Assembly (NCBI GenBank): GCA_035610365.1
Contig: CM069432.1
Location: forward strand, 72,916,520 to 72,980,519
Reading direction: 5' to 3'
Length of the DNA stretch: 64,000 nt
From: Aquatica leii
Lineage: Eukaryota > Arthropoda > Insecta > Coleoptera > Lampyridae
The notes beneath the pieces are model-generated. The model searched no databases. It saw nothing but the letters and a program-made list of their open reading frames with translations, and was not told the origin of the DNA. How positions within the stretch are numbered: position 1 is the stretch's first letter; each line of letters starts with the position of its first letter. Of the stretch, positions 10,850 to 23,000 are shown piece after piece. A program made the translations under genes and the position numbers.

Positions 10850-12140
10850 TTTGTTTTTTAATTTGCTTGGTAGCATGTCCAGATTAAATTTTATGTTTGT
10901 TAGTTGTGGTCATATTTCTGATTTAGATGATAATTATTCAGGTCTTTGCCACCAAATAGATGATTCCTTCAACTTATCCGCCAATATTTTTCTAGATATT
11001 AAATCCGCGAGATTATCACTAGAACTAACATGCGCCCATGTATTAACATTAGAATTTGCTTGAATTTGAAATACGCGGTTTGATACAAATGTTTTCCATT
11101 TATTGGGATCTGTAGCTATCCATGATAAAACTATCGTTGAATCCGTCTAAAACTGAATTTCACTTATTTTAATGTTTAAATTAGATTCCGTTTGTTTCAT
11201 GACGTCTGCTAAAAGTACCGTTCCACACAATTCTAGTCGCGGTAAAGTAGTTGTTTTTAAAGGAGCTACCTTACATTTGGAGGATAACAAACGTACGTAA
11301 CAAGTTCCTACGCAATCTATACTTTGTATATAAACATATGCACCGTACGCTTTAATCAATGCATCACAAAATCCGTGCAACTATAATATTATTCTACCTT
11401 ATTTTCAGAAAAAAAGTACCTAGGAATTTCTATATAATTTACATATTTAAACTTATCTAAACATGCTAACCCTGCTATTTCTATACTACCTGATACACGG
11501 TCGTCCCATTGTACTTGAAAAAACCATAATTGTTGCAAATGTTTTTAATACTGAATCTTTATCAAGTTTAATAAGATGCTCAACGTGATTGTAATCTGGT
11601 AACAACTTGAGTTTGATGCCCATATACGCAGTACAAAATCTCCACTTTGTAATGCCGCGGTTACTTAATTCTTTATATTAATTGCTTCGTTTATAGAATC
11701 TGATCCCGTAAGCAGGTCGTCCTTATGATAGTCATTTATTATTATTGAGCAAGCTAATGGAAAATTATGTCTTTCATCATAGACTAATTGTTGTAGTGTC
11801 CGTATTGCTAAAAATGACGCACATGCTGTACCGTAATCGATTGTTTTTAATTGACAAGTTTGAATGTTTTATGTATCGCGATTTATCCAAAGTATTACTC
11901 GGTGATTGGAATCTAGTTTTTGCACGTATATTTGCCGATATGTTTTTGTTATGTCGGCGTTTAATACATATTTATGATTTCTAAATTTTAGTAAGATATT
12001 GACTAACCTTTGTTGCAAGTTTGGACCAATCAAAAGAGTATCATTAAGACTAACGTTATTATCTGATTTACAACTGGCATCGAAAACTACACGTGTTTTT
12101 GTTGTTTCACTATTTTCGTTAAATATAGGATGATGAGGTG
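10850..12140 (-). pseudogene. BEL/Pao reverse transcriptase and RNase H, broken
   Basis: VVFDASCKSDNNVSLNDTLL (about 12105-12045) and NADITKTYRQI (about 11960-11930) are conserved Pao RT motifs. The catalytic region reads YHKDDLLTGSDS (about 11735-11695), where family members have Y-V-D-D-L-L-T-G, so one residue is inserted or changed. The open frame 11380-11147 has FCDAL..AYGAYVY, then KCKVAPLKTTTLPRLELCG, the RNase H entry motifs. TDSTIVLSWI follows after a stop, and ISRKILADKL...WW (about 11000-10945) ends the region. Stops and frameshifts are spread throughout. Apparent plus-strand frames here are shadows. Confidence 0.85.
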
Positions 12141-12611
12141 AAGCAAATAGAAAGTGTTTGTGCCTAATATTTCAGTATTTTCTATTAATTACATATGCCC
12201 TAAAACTAAATATTTATGCACAACATTTTGGTATTGTAATAATAGCTAAAGATTTTTATTTAATCTTTTCTCCAAATTGTAAAATCGCTTGAGCGCTATT
12301 TCTTTGGAATTATCTATGCAATTGTCTAATTGTTTAAATGGTAATTTTCTGCGTATTTTCCGTTAGGTAATTGTCTGCACGTGTTTCCCCAAAATTGTTC
12401 AATCGATACATCCGCTTTGCCGTCTTTAGCATTGTATTTGGGATTTTCGTTTTCAAAGAATTTTGAAATTTTTTTTCATATCATTTAAGCTTAAATGACA
12501 AACACTGTTAAAGAATTTAAATGATTTATACTAAGTCTACCACCCTAATCCGGTTTCTTGTAAATATGTTTGAGTTCCATTAATTTTTATGTGATTATTT
12601 CTTAAAATTCT

Positions 12612-13049
12612 TCAAAAAACGTGTGCACCTAACAATAGATCAATTTTTGAAGATACATTAAAAGTGAAATCTGCTAACTGAATATACAATGGTAATTCAA
12701 TTTGGTCTAAAGGAAATGTTATTTGAAGTAACTTATCTGTAATTCTATCAACTATTAAACAATTAATTAAATAATTGGAGTCTTTAATAAGTGATTTAAA
12801 TGTTATATGAGCACTATTTTTTATTAACAAACTAGTTTGAGTAATTCCCGTAATTGGCATATCGATTTGCTTTAAAAGGATACCTAATTTTTTAACTAAT
12901 AAAATTGGACAAACATTTGTTTGTGATCCAAAATCTAATAATTCTTTACATTTTATCAATTTTTCATAAACGTTTTTTACTTCTACCATAACCGTTGATA
13001 TCAAAACTTGCGATATTGCAACTGTATTAGATGAAAAATTTGTTACCAA
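12612..13049 (-). pseudogene. BEL/Pao aspartic protease (DUF1758-type)
   Basis: The 145-codon frame contains ELLDFGSQTNVC, matching the active-site loop L-L-D-S-G-S-Q-T of BEL/Pao proteases but with F in place of S after the catalytic D. Near the end, ADFTFNVSSKIDLLLGAHVF fits the A-D-P-x-F...I-D-(L/I)-L-(L/I)-G-A-D-x-F block of the family. In a live element this enzyme cuts the Gag-Pol polyprotein. The S-to-F change and the stop after the frame suggest it is no longer functional. Confidence 0.8.
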
Positions 13050-13164
13050 GTTACCTTGAATTGGTTCTACCGTATTAATTTCATTTGACTTAACGTGGTG
13101 ATTAGTAATAAAAAGTTGATTTTCACTTTGTGCACCTAAATTTGAATTACTTGACTCTACGTTG

Positions 13165-13390
13165 GAACTACGGTGTAATAAAGTATGATGAGCTCTGTTA
13201 CATTGACGGCATTTTATTGCTCGACAATTTTGAGTTTGGTGGTTGTCCCGAAGACAATTAAAACATAAATTTAAACGTTTGGCTTTGTTTTACCGTTCGG
13301 CTACATGCATATCTACAAATTTTTGACAGTGATACACTAAATGATTTTTTTTTACAAATAACGCATTTCGTGGATAATGTTGAAACCAGA
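13165..13390 (-). pseudogene. BEL/Pao gag zinc knuckles
   Basis: Minus-strand translation gives CFNCLRDNHQTQNC (C-x2-C-x4-H-x4-C) followed by CRQCNRAHHTLLH (C-x2-C-x4-H-x4-H). A CVICKK...H..C-like motif lies slightly upstream in another frame (13390-13330). Paired knuckles before the protease are typical of Pao gag and bind RNA. One frame change separates the two parts. Confidence 0.75.
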
Positions 13391-13499
13391 GTTCTAGTTT
13401 TATTCATAGCAAAATTATATTTAACGTAAGGCTGTACTTTGTTTATTTGATTTGCTAATTGAACCAATTCTAACAACTGACATTTCAAACTCAAATAGT

Positions 13500-14206
13500 T
13501 CGTCTATGCTAGGCTGTTCGGCAGTTAGTTTTAGTTCCCATTCCTTCTTAGTACCATACTCAAACTTTGCCGTTATTATCGGAATTTGAATAGCGTCCCA
13601 ATGCTGAACCGGTAGATTTAAAACTTTTAATGAGAATATTTTTGAAAGTATTGTAGAATTGTTTTAAAGATAAATGTGAGGCCTTTATAACCGTATGCGC
13701 GTTTAAGATAGAGTATATGTGCTCTTGAATAATTAGTTTTTTGTTTTCAAATCTTTTTTTTTAAAGATTCCATGCTGCATTATAATTGTTGTTTGCTAAT
13801 TTTAACGATTCACTTGCTTCGCCTGTTACCGATTTGTTAAATTAGGATTGTTATGAATTAAAGAAGTAAATGCATGATAAAAATTTAACCAACCTGAGTA
13901 TGAACCATTGAAACCCGGCACTTTAATAATAGGTAATGGTATATTTGAGCCCTGCTTATTTGGTTGTTTAACATGATTATCTTTCTCATCTGCGTTTTCA
14001 GTTAACGTTGTAGCTAACGCATTTAGATCAAAATATTTATCCTCAAAATCGTTACGTTCGGTCTTGTTTGACTCACTTTTTAGATCTAACAACTCAATAC
14101 TTTCCTGAATATTTAAAAACTGGTCATAAACTTTCTCTATATTTTTAAAAGTTACTAGAAAGATTTTATTTGACTTTGGACTACTTAGTGTGGATACTCG
14201 CCACAA
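13500..14206 (-). pseudogene. BEL/Pao gag (DUF1759-type)
   Basis: The open stretch 14206-13826 (126 codons) ends in LPIIKVPGFNGSYSGW followed by F...F.SLIHNNPNL. This matches the gag region of Pao elements, where L-P-x-(F/I)-x-G-x...W..F...F...I is conserved. After a frame change, GEASESLKLANNNYNAAW (about 13825-13770) continues the same domain. Gag forms the particle in which the RNA is reverse transcribed. The first half is rich in charged residues and may be coiled coil. The start is uncertain, because the frame opens without an obvious promoter or LTR upstream. Confidence 0.75.
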
Positions 14207-16382
14207 CTATTTTGACAAGAATGTGATAACTTTCTAGAATAAACAACGCGAAAATATGCACTCAGCATTTCTATAGCACTATCGAATAATCTCGGCTACC
14301 ACAAGTAAAATTAAATAACAATTAAATCTTTGGAGTAAATTAATAAATAGCTAGGTCTTTATACGGAGAAACAACAATGGGAAAATATTATAAACGGTAC
14401 AAGTTAACATAAAATAAGCATGCAAATTGCGGTTATTGCAGTCAGAAATAAAAGAAAAAAAATCAGAAAGAATAACAAGTTGGCCGGGTTATTATTGCAA
14501 TAGAAATTAAGGGTTGTTCGGTAGATAACGGGGTTAGTTATTAGAATTCACAAATTAATTTATTTTGGTTTCAAGATTAAGAAATTTTTAAAATAAGAGG
14601 TGTCTTCTGAGAATAATGCAGCCGTTTAAATACTCGTTTTAGTTTTTGTTGACTGAACATGAAGTGAGAAACGTCGCGCGTCGGCTGTGAAATCAGTGCG
14701 GTATTATAAATATCAGGTATTCGGGCTGTCTCGTTACAAGGTTAGCTCACTATTTACTATACTATTAAAAAAGCAAAGTACAAAATATAGAACAAAACAA
14801 AGATACTTCTACTATTAGAAATCTGTAAATATGGTCGTATAAATTCTATCGTAGATATAAGATTTTATATTAATTTAAAAAATAACTATTTTTGCAATAC
14901 TCTTGGCTTATTTAATGCATTATTATATCTTCGTAATTTGTTATTTGTTAATTTCATACCATAATTTAGTTGATCCTTTTTCACGTTAGATCGGTAATTA
15001 ATAATTACAACTTTATAAATTATAACCGAACGTATGTATGTTTATCATAAATATTTTAGAATCATAACGTACAGAAAAGCATATCGTAAATATTAACGCA
15101 GAAAACAAATTGTCCTATTTGTACGTATTAATAAAAAAGAAATCGTATGTATCAGACAAAAAAAGATAGTACATAAAAAAAACTGAAACGCAAAATTTTA
15201 AGATTACATCACTATGCGTAAAGAACAAAGAAGACGCATTAACGCATATTAAAATTACAATAAAAATAAATTGTCAACGTAACAACAAAGGCAGTACACA
15301 ACCATTTTTAATTTAACTTACTGACATTTTCTGAAATCGCATGCAAAGCCGTCCGTTTTTTAAACAACGTCATTACTATGTTAGTATCTGTAGTAATCAC
15401 AAGGGTTGCTAGTAGGATACATTTTTAGAGCTATTTTTTTTTCTTAACCTGTTTATAAATGTTTTATTGACACATTGACATAATGCTTCTTTCGTGTTAT
15501 TCTTCTTATTACGTTTAAGTTTACGGATTTTTTTAGTATGTAAATATTATATTGTAGAACTGAATTTGCTTATGTCTAGTTTTATTAATTTTTACATTGT
15601 TTTTAAATGTGTGAAAATACTACTGTAAATGCAGATTTTTGTAATTTGAAATTAAGAATTAAGTTTTATTTGGGAAGTAACTTCAAAATAAATTTTTATA
15701 CTAAAGAACCTATTAATTAATATGTACTTTAATTGCATAATTTCAAAAAAACTACATGCATACTATATTTATTTATATAATTTACTAACAATTTTGTGCC
15801 AAATTTAGTTGCTTATCCCGCTGTTGTTTTTGATATTGTTACTAAATGATCTTTATTTACAGATATTGTTAGATCAACATGTGTAAGATTAAGTGCATAG
15901 ATCCTCATGCCATTGTCTTATGCTTTAGAAAAATTTTGAAAGATTGAAATTATGGTTAACACGTGTTGGCAACCTTGATATTACGGATTCACTAAAAAAA
16001 ATATATAACAACTTTTGTATATGTCAACAATATTTTTATAAGAATTATTTTACTGCAAATAATAAATTATATAGCAATGTTGTTATAGAGCTGTATTTGC
16101 CAGGTGGGTAATCACAAGATTTTTAAATTATAGATAAATTTACTGTCTCGTATGTTGTCTTGATACACTGTGTTCAGAAATAATTGACAAGGTGTTTAGA
16201 TATGTCGCGTCGTGAGGTAGTATTTCAAGAAAAATCTATCGGACAATTTACTGTTTTAACAGAAGTTGTTGAAGATGTTTCTAAAGAATGGAAGCGAGTT
16301 AAAAAAAATCTCTACGAAAATTAACATATTCAACAAATCTATCGATTGCTACGTGCATAAAAGCTAGCAAAACAGTCTTGCA
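14207..16382. other. Gene-free stretch upstream of BEL/Pao 1
   Basis: No coding similarity seen. Any 5' LTR or leader of the BEL/Pao copy should lie at 14.2-14.8 kb. A less A+T-rich patch with CGTCGCGCGTCGGC near 14672-14685 is the best candidate, but I could not match it to a second LTR. A 40-codon plus-strand frame at 16202-16324 has balanced composition but no recognised family. Confidence 0.45.
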
Positions 16383-16750
16383 ATTACAAGTGTCTAAAAT
16401 GACGGTTGCTTCCTAGATAGTTGTTTAACCGACTTTTCGTCTAACATACATTTTACCATGTCAATTGCACACTGTTTTATGAGCTTTTTTGCTATTGTGT
16501 GAGTCTCTCCAGTCATTGCATTTTTGTACGAAACGATGTAGTAGCATTTTTGTTAACAGTCTGTGATGTTTGAAGTATAAATGCTTTTGTTTTTAAAAGT
16601 TTCTCTCTTTTGCGAAAAAAATTTTGTAGTCTTATTTTTATATTACGGATGCAAAATCTGAAAATGACAAAACATTTTTGCAGAAAACATAGAATTGTTT
16701 GACAAAATTTTGTTACACAAAACACACTGAGAACAATTATCGGCATTCAT
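16383..16750 (-). pseudogene. hAT-type transposase N-terminus with BED zinc finger (ZBED5/SCAND3-like)
   Basis: From ATG at 16750 the minus strand reads MNADNCSQCVLCNKILSNN, then SMFSAKMFCHFQILHP and a stop. This gives C-x2-C...H-x4-H, the BED finger, in the wording typical of the ZBED5/FAM200A/SCAND3 branch of hAT proteins (QCV.C..(I/V)LSN.SM...K...H....HP). In a neighbouring frame SYKNAMTGETHTIAKKLIKQ, then CAIDMVKCMLDEKS (about 16530-16400), matches the next conserved stretch (A-S-Y...A....K.HTI.E.LI.PC..DM(V/A)..ML.E). The RNase H-like catalytic core is absent, so only the DNA-binding end remains. Confidence 0.7.
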
Positions 16751-17368
16751 AAATCCTCCATTCTTTTTTTTTATTTTTCATGAAATTTATTTAAAGATGA
16801 TTTGCATACTAAAAAACGGTTATTACTTTTTTTGGGCATAATTAAAGTGTCTGCTTCTGAACACTCTAAAAATCTAGTAATAATACATAATGAGAAATTG
16901 AAAAATTTTGTACCTGAACTAGTAGGTCCAGTGTTTGATTCTGTACTTTGTGAACTTGACGTTAACGTACGTGGTTTTTTAAAATTTCATGTCTTAAACC
17001 AATGCTCCATTGCAAACAATTGATAACACACCAAATAATTATGACCTACTGCCATTTGTAAACGCAGACCAATGTTGACTGAGAACCTTGAGAACAGTCA
17101 TTGTTGCCAGAAGAAATTTGTTCGCGTTAGTAGATTACTTCGATAAATCTCAGTAGATTCAAAAAATATTTACTTTGATTGTTAAGGTAATTAACAGAAA
17201 AAAGCTAAATACTTAAGTTTTTTCTTAAAATATCTAGTGCTGTAATTTTTAGTGTAGCATTTAAAAGCACTTAGTACTATTTACTAGTATTAGCACTAAA
17301 TTAACATGTACAGTCATAGTCATTAAAATGTCCCTAAAATGAGCTATACCGCACGTTCAGTCACATTC
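16751..17368. other. No assignable gene
   Basis: A 73-codon plus-strand frame (16802-17023) is open but resembles no family I recognise, has no splice or promoter support, and may be chance. Confidence 0.4.
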
Positions 17369-18371
17369 TAATAGTATTAATTGTACCTGTAAATATATCC
17401 TAAGGTTATGGTTTTTTTTGTCGTATAAATACAAAAAGGTGATTACCATTACTTAATTTTGTATGTATTTCTCAAATTATACAAAAAGGCTTTTAAATAT
17501 TACTCTCAAATAAACGTTTTATAATACCAAAATTTTTTTTATATTTTCTGTGCGAATTAAAAAACAAACACTTTTTTCTAATTTTGAATAACAATTTATT
17601 AACATATTTTTAATAAACATAGGACATACTATATCGTTAAATTTTTAGGTAATAAATGTTTTGAATAAAAATGCCAAAATTATTTTTGCAAATTTATTTA
17701 AAAAGTAGTTGTTACGTCTAAATTTTAACTATTAATGTAATTTATTAAAATGTGTGTTATGATAGTCACATTATTTTGAGTATGTAGGATGTATAAACGT
17801 GGCTTATCAGACCCGCAGTAATGTTTGGTTATAAGAATATGCAGCGTTTGTTACTATAGTAAAAATTGTTTACACATTATAATTTATAAACAATTTTTCT
17901 TATATAATAATTAATAAGTAACAACGATACTTGTTTTTTGTTATGAAGTAACTGTTTACTTTTTCAATTTTTTAATTTGAATGTTGGTCCGGTTTATGTA
18001 AAAGTAGGTATTGTACCGGATCCTAGAGTTAAACGGATTAACAAATACCTCACTTATTAATGATGTGTTGTCAATGAAAGTGCGGTAATTCCCATTTTAA
18101 AGAAATTTAATAGTATTGATCGTATTGACATCTATAAATATACCTTGAGGTTATGGTTTTTTGTTTTGTCGTATAAATACAAAAAGGCGATTACCATTAT
18201 TAAATTGTATATGTGTTTTTTAAAATCATACGAGGAGACTTAAATATTACTCTGAAACAAGCGTTTTATGAAACCACAACTGCTTTTATGTTTTTGTGCA
18301 AATTAATAAACAATTCTACCGGATATGCATCTGAGGATTAAGCGGATTAATAAATACCTCACTTATTAATG
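17369..18371 (+). repeat. Two diverged direct copies of a TATA-bearing unit (U) plus a second unit (V)
   Basis: Unit U (17369-17570) recurs at 18109-18314 in the same orientation. Both copies contain AATAGTATT, GGTTATGG, TCGTATAAATACAAAAAGG and GATTACCATTA blocks in order. Unit V (18014-18066) recurs at 18317-18371, sharing TACCGGAT and AAATACCTCACTTATTAATG. V directly follows U in the second set but is about 440 bp away in the first. A short third copy of the GGTTATGG...GTCGTATAAATA core lies at 20027-20052. Repeated segments with a TATAAATA box suggest LTR or other promoter-bearing repeat remnants. No polymerase gene accompanies them. Confidence 0.75.
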
Positions 18372-18975
18372 AGTTTCATAATTACCTTTTGCAAGTTGTA
18401 ACGAAACCGATTGTAATGTTCGTATTTGTAAGAAAATTGTGTAAAAATCCCAACAAATACGTGTGGACTTCGACCTCGTCGCGTCTACAAGATGACAGGA
18501 TCGCGCAGACGAAGAGTCCCCACTGTAAATGTCCACCGAAGCGTGACCACCAGGAGTATAAAACAGCATGCATCACCAGGAAAATCTATTTATATTTTAC
18601 CAGTTCTTCTTGTGTTTACCTGGAAATATAACCCTCCTGAAACGTCCAAGATTAATAAGAACCTGCACCGTACCTGACAATTCTCCTGATTCGCGATTTA
18701 CCATTTGCATCCTAATATTTCATTTATTTTGTACCATAATCATATTCGTTGCATTTTGTATCATCATCATCTTTCATTCATTCCGTACCTCTCGCATGTA
18801 CCTCGTCCTATCACCTGTACTGAGTGTATTCATCGCCAGCACCTGTATTTGTAAGTAGCCACCTTTTTGTACCAGTATTGATCGATTTTATTTTATTTTA
18901 CCTGAATGGTCCTTTTAAATTTTGTTATTTCATATACATCCCTGTTGTAAATAATTCCTCTGATCTGCAATTTCG

Positions 18976-19250
18976 TGTTGGAGCCAGTGTGGACAGCGGC
19001 GAACAGCCGATAGTTGCACTACCCAACGTAATCTTCGTATTGGGTCGTTTGACCTCTAAAAGCCTCCGGGAACACAATTGCTTGTTGGTGAACACTGGCG
19101 AAAATCTGATAGTTGCCCACGTGATTACATCCACAAACCGAAACCCCGCAGTAAACCTTGTAAATATACCTTATAATAGAATTACTTGTTGGTGGACACT
19201 GGCGAAAAGCCGATAGTTGCCTGAGTAATCATTGCACCAAAACCCTGATA
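18976..19250 (+). repeat. Three tandem copies of a unit of about 105 bp
   Basis: Copies begin at 18976, 19083 and 19187 with TGTTGG and share a GTGGACACTGGCGAAAAGCC-like block running into GATAGTTGC. Spacings are 107 and 104 bp; the third copy is partial. The first 35 bases are far better conserved than the remainder, suggesting a selected or recently homogenised core rather than plain satellite decay. Confidence 0.8.
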
Positions 19251-20026
19251 CATAAAACGGGATTTAGCCTTCACCGTACTTCCACGTAGCATTCATTCAT
19301 TATCGTTAATTCTTGAAAACTAGTATTCATTACCGAAACAACATTCTCGACCCCTACATCTTCCCCTAAAGTCAGTTGCCATCCCTGTACTCGTCATCCC
19401 TAAAAACCCATTCGTTCATTGTCATTTCACAATTCATACATACCCTGTAGTAACTTTCGTACAAGTCACAACATCCTAGTAATTTACATTTAAGATCCTG
19501 TTTGTATTGCATAAACGATCCTTGTACTCCCTTAATATTTGTGCTAGTAGCATTCACGTTCATTTACTATTGGAACTCATACCGGTAATTTTCCACACAC
19601 CTGTAGATAACACGCCTGTCCGACTTAACCTGAAAATTCCTAGTTTAACCGTTCCGTTACTTTACCGTTTGTATAACACATTAACTCACCTGTGTAAATC
19701 CTACTAACACCTCGATTAATTACCGAGCACCGTATTTTAATTAAATTACTTGCAGCAAAGTTCGCAGCTGGAAATTCACGCCGCCATTTTTGTAAAAGCG
19801 CAATTGAAACTAATAACCTTATTAGCCTTGCAGTGCGAAATAAATCTACCAGAGGCGTCACATTGGGGGCGCCGCTCAAAGGCGAAGAACAACACGACAG
19901 GAAATCATTTATTTAAGAGCTTCTTTGTAATTATTACAATATACTTAAGTTTATATTATTGTGTTTGTTTATCTCAACGTATCTACCGCAAGCTACCCCG
20001 GAAGAGTGTTACAAAGTATATCATCA

Positions 20027-20055
20027 GGTTATGGCCTTTTGTCGTATAAATATAA
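20027..20055 (+). promoter_or_regulatory. Third copy of the GGTTATGG...TCGTATAAATA core
   Basis: The core here matches the positions 17404-17431 and 18149-18179, including the TATA-like TATAAATA. It sits at the right edge of the less A+T-rich tract. Promoter function is inferred from the box and its repetition only. Confidence 0.4.
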
Positions 20056-20060
20056 GTTTT

Positions 20061-23000
20061 TCATTTACAAAATTGTAATATAAATTTAGAGTTCGGGAAC
20101 GTTTTCGGTGATCACAGTTGTGTAAAAATTTAGTAAACTCTGTGCAGTCTAGATTAGAAGCATGCATACAAAATAATGGTTATTACACAAAGTATTGATT
20201 ATTTCTATACAACTTTTGTATTGTTATTGTTTGTTCAAAACATCTTTTTACCTAAACCGCGACTTGTGTATTTTTTATATCTTATATTTAGTAGATAAGA
20301 TAAGCACGTCCATTGTTATAAATTTATTGCGACAAACAACATGTTTATGTTATAATGTATTTCATTTTTAAATGTTTTTGGAATTATAATACGCACCACT
20401 GGATTATAAGTTCAACTTATCATTCATTGTGATACGATGCTATATCTAATCTTTGTTTCATTTACTTAGTGATTTTAGGGGATGGGTAGAGCGTGCTATA
20501 GCCATTTGCAGCGACGAACGTAAGTAATTCTTTATTTTACTTGTCAGTAATTTGTACTTTTGTCAAACGTGAAATACGTACAAACTAGATATAGTTATTA
20601 TTACAATTAACGCATGCATATTTTTGTTTCGATGATTGCAATTTACGCTAAATGCGATTTGCAACGAGTGTAACGTCACCAGTTTCGCCTTAAATCAACG
20701 ATTAACTCTGAAATTACGTATTATTAAATTATATTATCTTATATGTGTATTTCGATAATTGTATGTTTGAAGTTTTGCCTACCATATAAGACTTGTATAA
20801 ACGCTATAACTGTGATATTTATAGAAATACTGTTTGTCACTATATATGTACATAATTCTGCCTTGCTGAAGTAATACCTTATATAAAAATAAATATAGTT
20901 GTCGTTATAATCAGTGTCTTGTCATTTATTCTGTTTTAGTGTTAGATATATTTAAACGGTGTCTATTATTCTAGGTTTTAATCGTTTTGGCGCTTTTTTA
21001 ATTTGTTTTATAATTTAGCACCATGAAGCTTACGACCGAAATCTCCGAGTTTAACTGAGTTAACCGATAGCAATTATTGTTGCGAGAGAACTCTAATAAC
21101 AAACGCTAACAAAAATGTTGGTGAGCGAAAAATGATTGACGTTCTTAATTTTACGTAAGACGTAGTATAATACTATTTTAATATTGCAACTTCTGCCGTT
21201 TAGTAATTTTTTCAATCATTTTTAGATAGTAATTATTTACAAAGTAATAAATTAAGTAGTTAAAAGTCGTTTATTTTATGAAAACATTTGTTATAAATAT
21301 GTGCAAAAATTTTTAAATAGGTCTATACAAATTTAATTTTTGTATATCATTTGATATAATTTTATACATAAGTCGTTATAAATTGATAATAAAAATGACA
21401 TGCATGTTTTAGTTGTATTTGCTGTTTATATTTTGAAATTAAAATATAATATGCTTTTACGACACTATATAAAATATTTGCATTTTATGTGTTACAACAT
21501 AAAACACAATCCATAATACTCAAGTGTTTTTGGTATTTAGGAAACTAAAAAGTACACTTGGGAAATTAGAAAAAAGTATGCGACAAAACAAGCTGTTGTA
21601 TACAAATGTAAAGTATTTATAATAGACAAAATATTTTTAATTTGTATAAGTATTAAAAACAACATTATGTTGGTTTAAGAAACCATAATGTTTTTGTCAG
21701 TAGTATAAATCATGTAACGTATTTTTTTAATACAATATACAATTTTGTAATTTAAACAAATATAAATAACAAATTGTTATTTTAAATTTGTTTACATTTA
21801 AAAAACATGTTGAATAAAATTACTTTATCATTTACGTTTAGATTTATAAAACGTAACAAAATTGAAAGAAATCAATTTTTTACATTCTGCGTATCGTAGT
21901 TAAAACTACAGACATCAATAGTTTTTACGGTTTGCAAAAATTAAGTTAACAATATAAAAGAAATTTACTGCTAGAATAATTATAACAATTAAAATTATAA
22001 GTTCTTAATTTTATTTTTGAAATAAACACTCGTTTTCTGGCGCAATTAATTTATTTAAATTTTACGCTACAATACTGTTTGTATTTTTAAAAATTAATGT
22101 ATTGTTCTTAATGCAAAACTAAAGTAAGCTATATAAATTTCAACTTTTTTAAATTTTAAAATGGCAACTACGTATTTAAACAACTTAAACTTACTGATTA
22201 GATGCTTTAGTATCAACATTCCTTAAAGTTTTGAATCAAATTCTTCACCCTTTAACATCTATATCTAGTTATAAGATCAAAGCATGTTTGGAATTTAATA
22301 TGCAAACGCAAAGAAGGAAGAATTTTATTATTTGTGTAACAGTAACAAGAAAATTAAAATACGAACATTTTCTTAAGCAAGTTTAAGAATTATTTTGTCT
22401 TCAACTAAACTTAAATTTTTTATTTATTTACATGTATAAAAACATTTGAACATATACAAATAAAATCAATAGTTATGCTAAATTATTTATGTAAGTGATG
22501 TAAGAATGTCACATCTGTAACATGTATAACATTTTTTCTTAAATGTTGTTTTACAAAGGTTTGACGTTAACGTTAAATGATACAAACTGTATTATGTTTT
22601 GTAAGATTATTTGCTTTTAATAACTTTTTGCAATAAATAACTGTAAAAAAACGTTTTGGTATTTTAAAACACAAATATAAAATATTTTACTAAAATTTTA
22701 ATTTATGTACATATGTACATGTATGATAATCAAAGTTTAAATAAAAATATTTAAAAAAATTAGGTACAAAACTTATAATAACTACTTGCATAAAAGTAAA
22801 CTGACAAACAAATTGTTAACCACAAATTAGTGATAATTATTCCAAAAATAAATTGATTAAAGCAACCTAATTTTACACTTTCTAAGGAGTTCTTAGGTAG
22901 CGTATATTAGAATACCATTGATTAAATTGTATTGTTTTGTAAAAGTGAATTTAAGTAAATGTTTTTATTAATTTAAGTTTTTCATTTGTTTGGCAAAATC

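Larger units (their letters stand above)
10850..14206 (-). mobile_element. BEL/Pao retrotransposon 1, lacks integrase
   Basis: The minus strand reads gag (14206-about 13500), Cys/His knuckles (13390-13165), aspartic protease (13049-12612), reverse transcriptase (about 12140-11690), RNase H and its trailing motifs (about 11400-10850). This is the BEL/Pao gene order. Frameshifts and stops are frequent, so several fragments replace one polyprotein. Integrase and the 3' LTR are missing where the compound repeat at 10.05-10.57 kb begins, and no convincing 5' LTR was found above 14.2 kb. It is an old truncated copy. Confidence 0.9.
18400..20060. other. Less A+T-rich tract with overlapping open frames but no recognised gene
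   Basis: Base composition is visibly more balanced than the surroundings, and the plus strand is pyrimidine-rich, with many CCTGTA, CATTCATT and TACCTG words. Several open frames of 60-130 codons overlap on both strands, as expected by chance when stops become rarer. None shows conserved motifs. The tract lies between the second U/V copy and the third TATA-core copy (20027-20052), so it may be the body of an unrecognised element that ends in those repeats. Confidence 0.5.

Noticed and set aside
11745-11984. 79-codon plus-strand frame
   Set aside because: Shadow of the BEL/Pao 1 reverse transcriptase.
14207-14800. 5' LTR of BEL/Pao 1
   Set aside because: No second copy of the sequence and no TGG primer site was found, so ends cannot be placed.
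16202-16324. 40-codon plus-strand frame MSRREVVFQEKSIGQFTVLT and on
   Set aside because: Composition looks protein-like, but I recognise no family, and splice sites or a second exon were not found.
16802-17023. 73-codon plus-strand frame
   Set aside because: No recognisable motif and no supporting signals; may be an exon or transposon fragment, but not claimable.
18366-19216. Overlapping open frames of 60-130 codons on both strands
   Set aside because: They overlap one another in several frames, contain no conserved motif, and coincide with a tract where stops are rarer because it is less A+T-rich; treated as chance.
20475-20530. Exon with GTAAGT donor
   Set aside because: A single donor-like word in a short less A+T-rich patch; no acceptor, frame or similarity.
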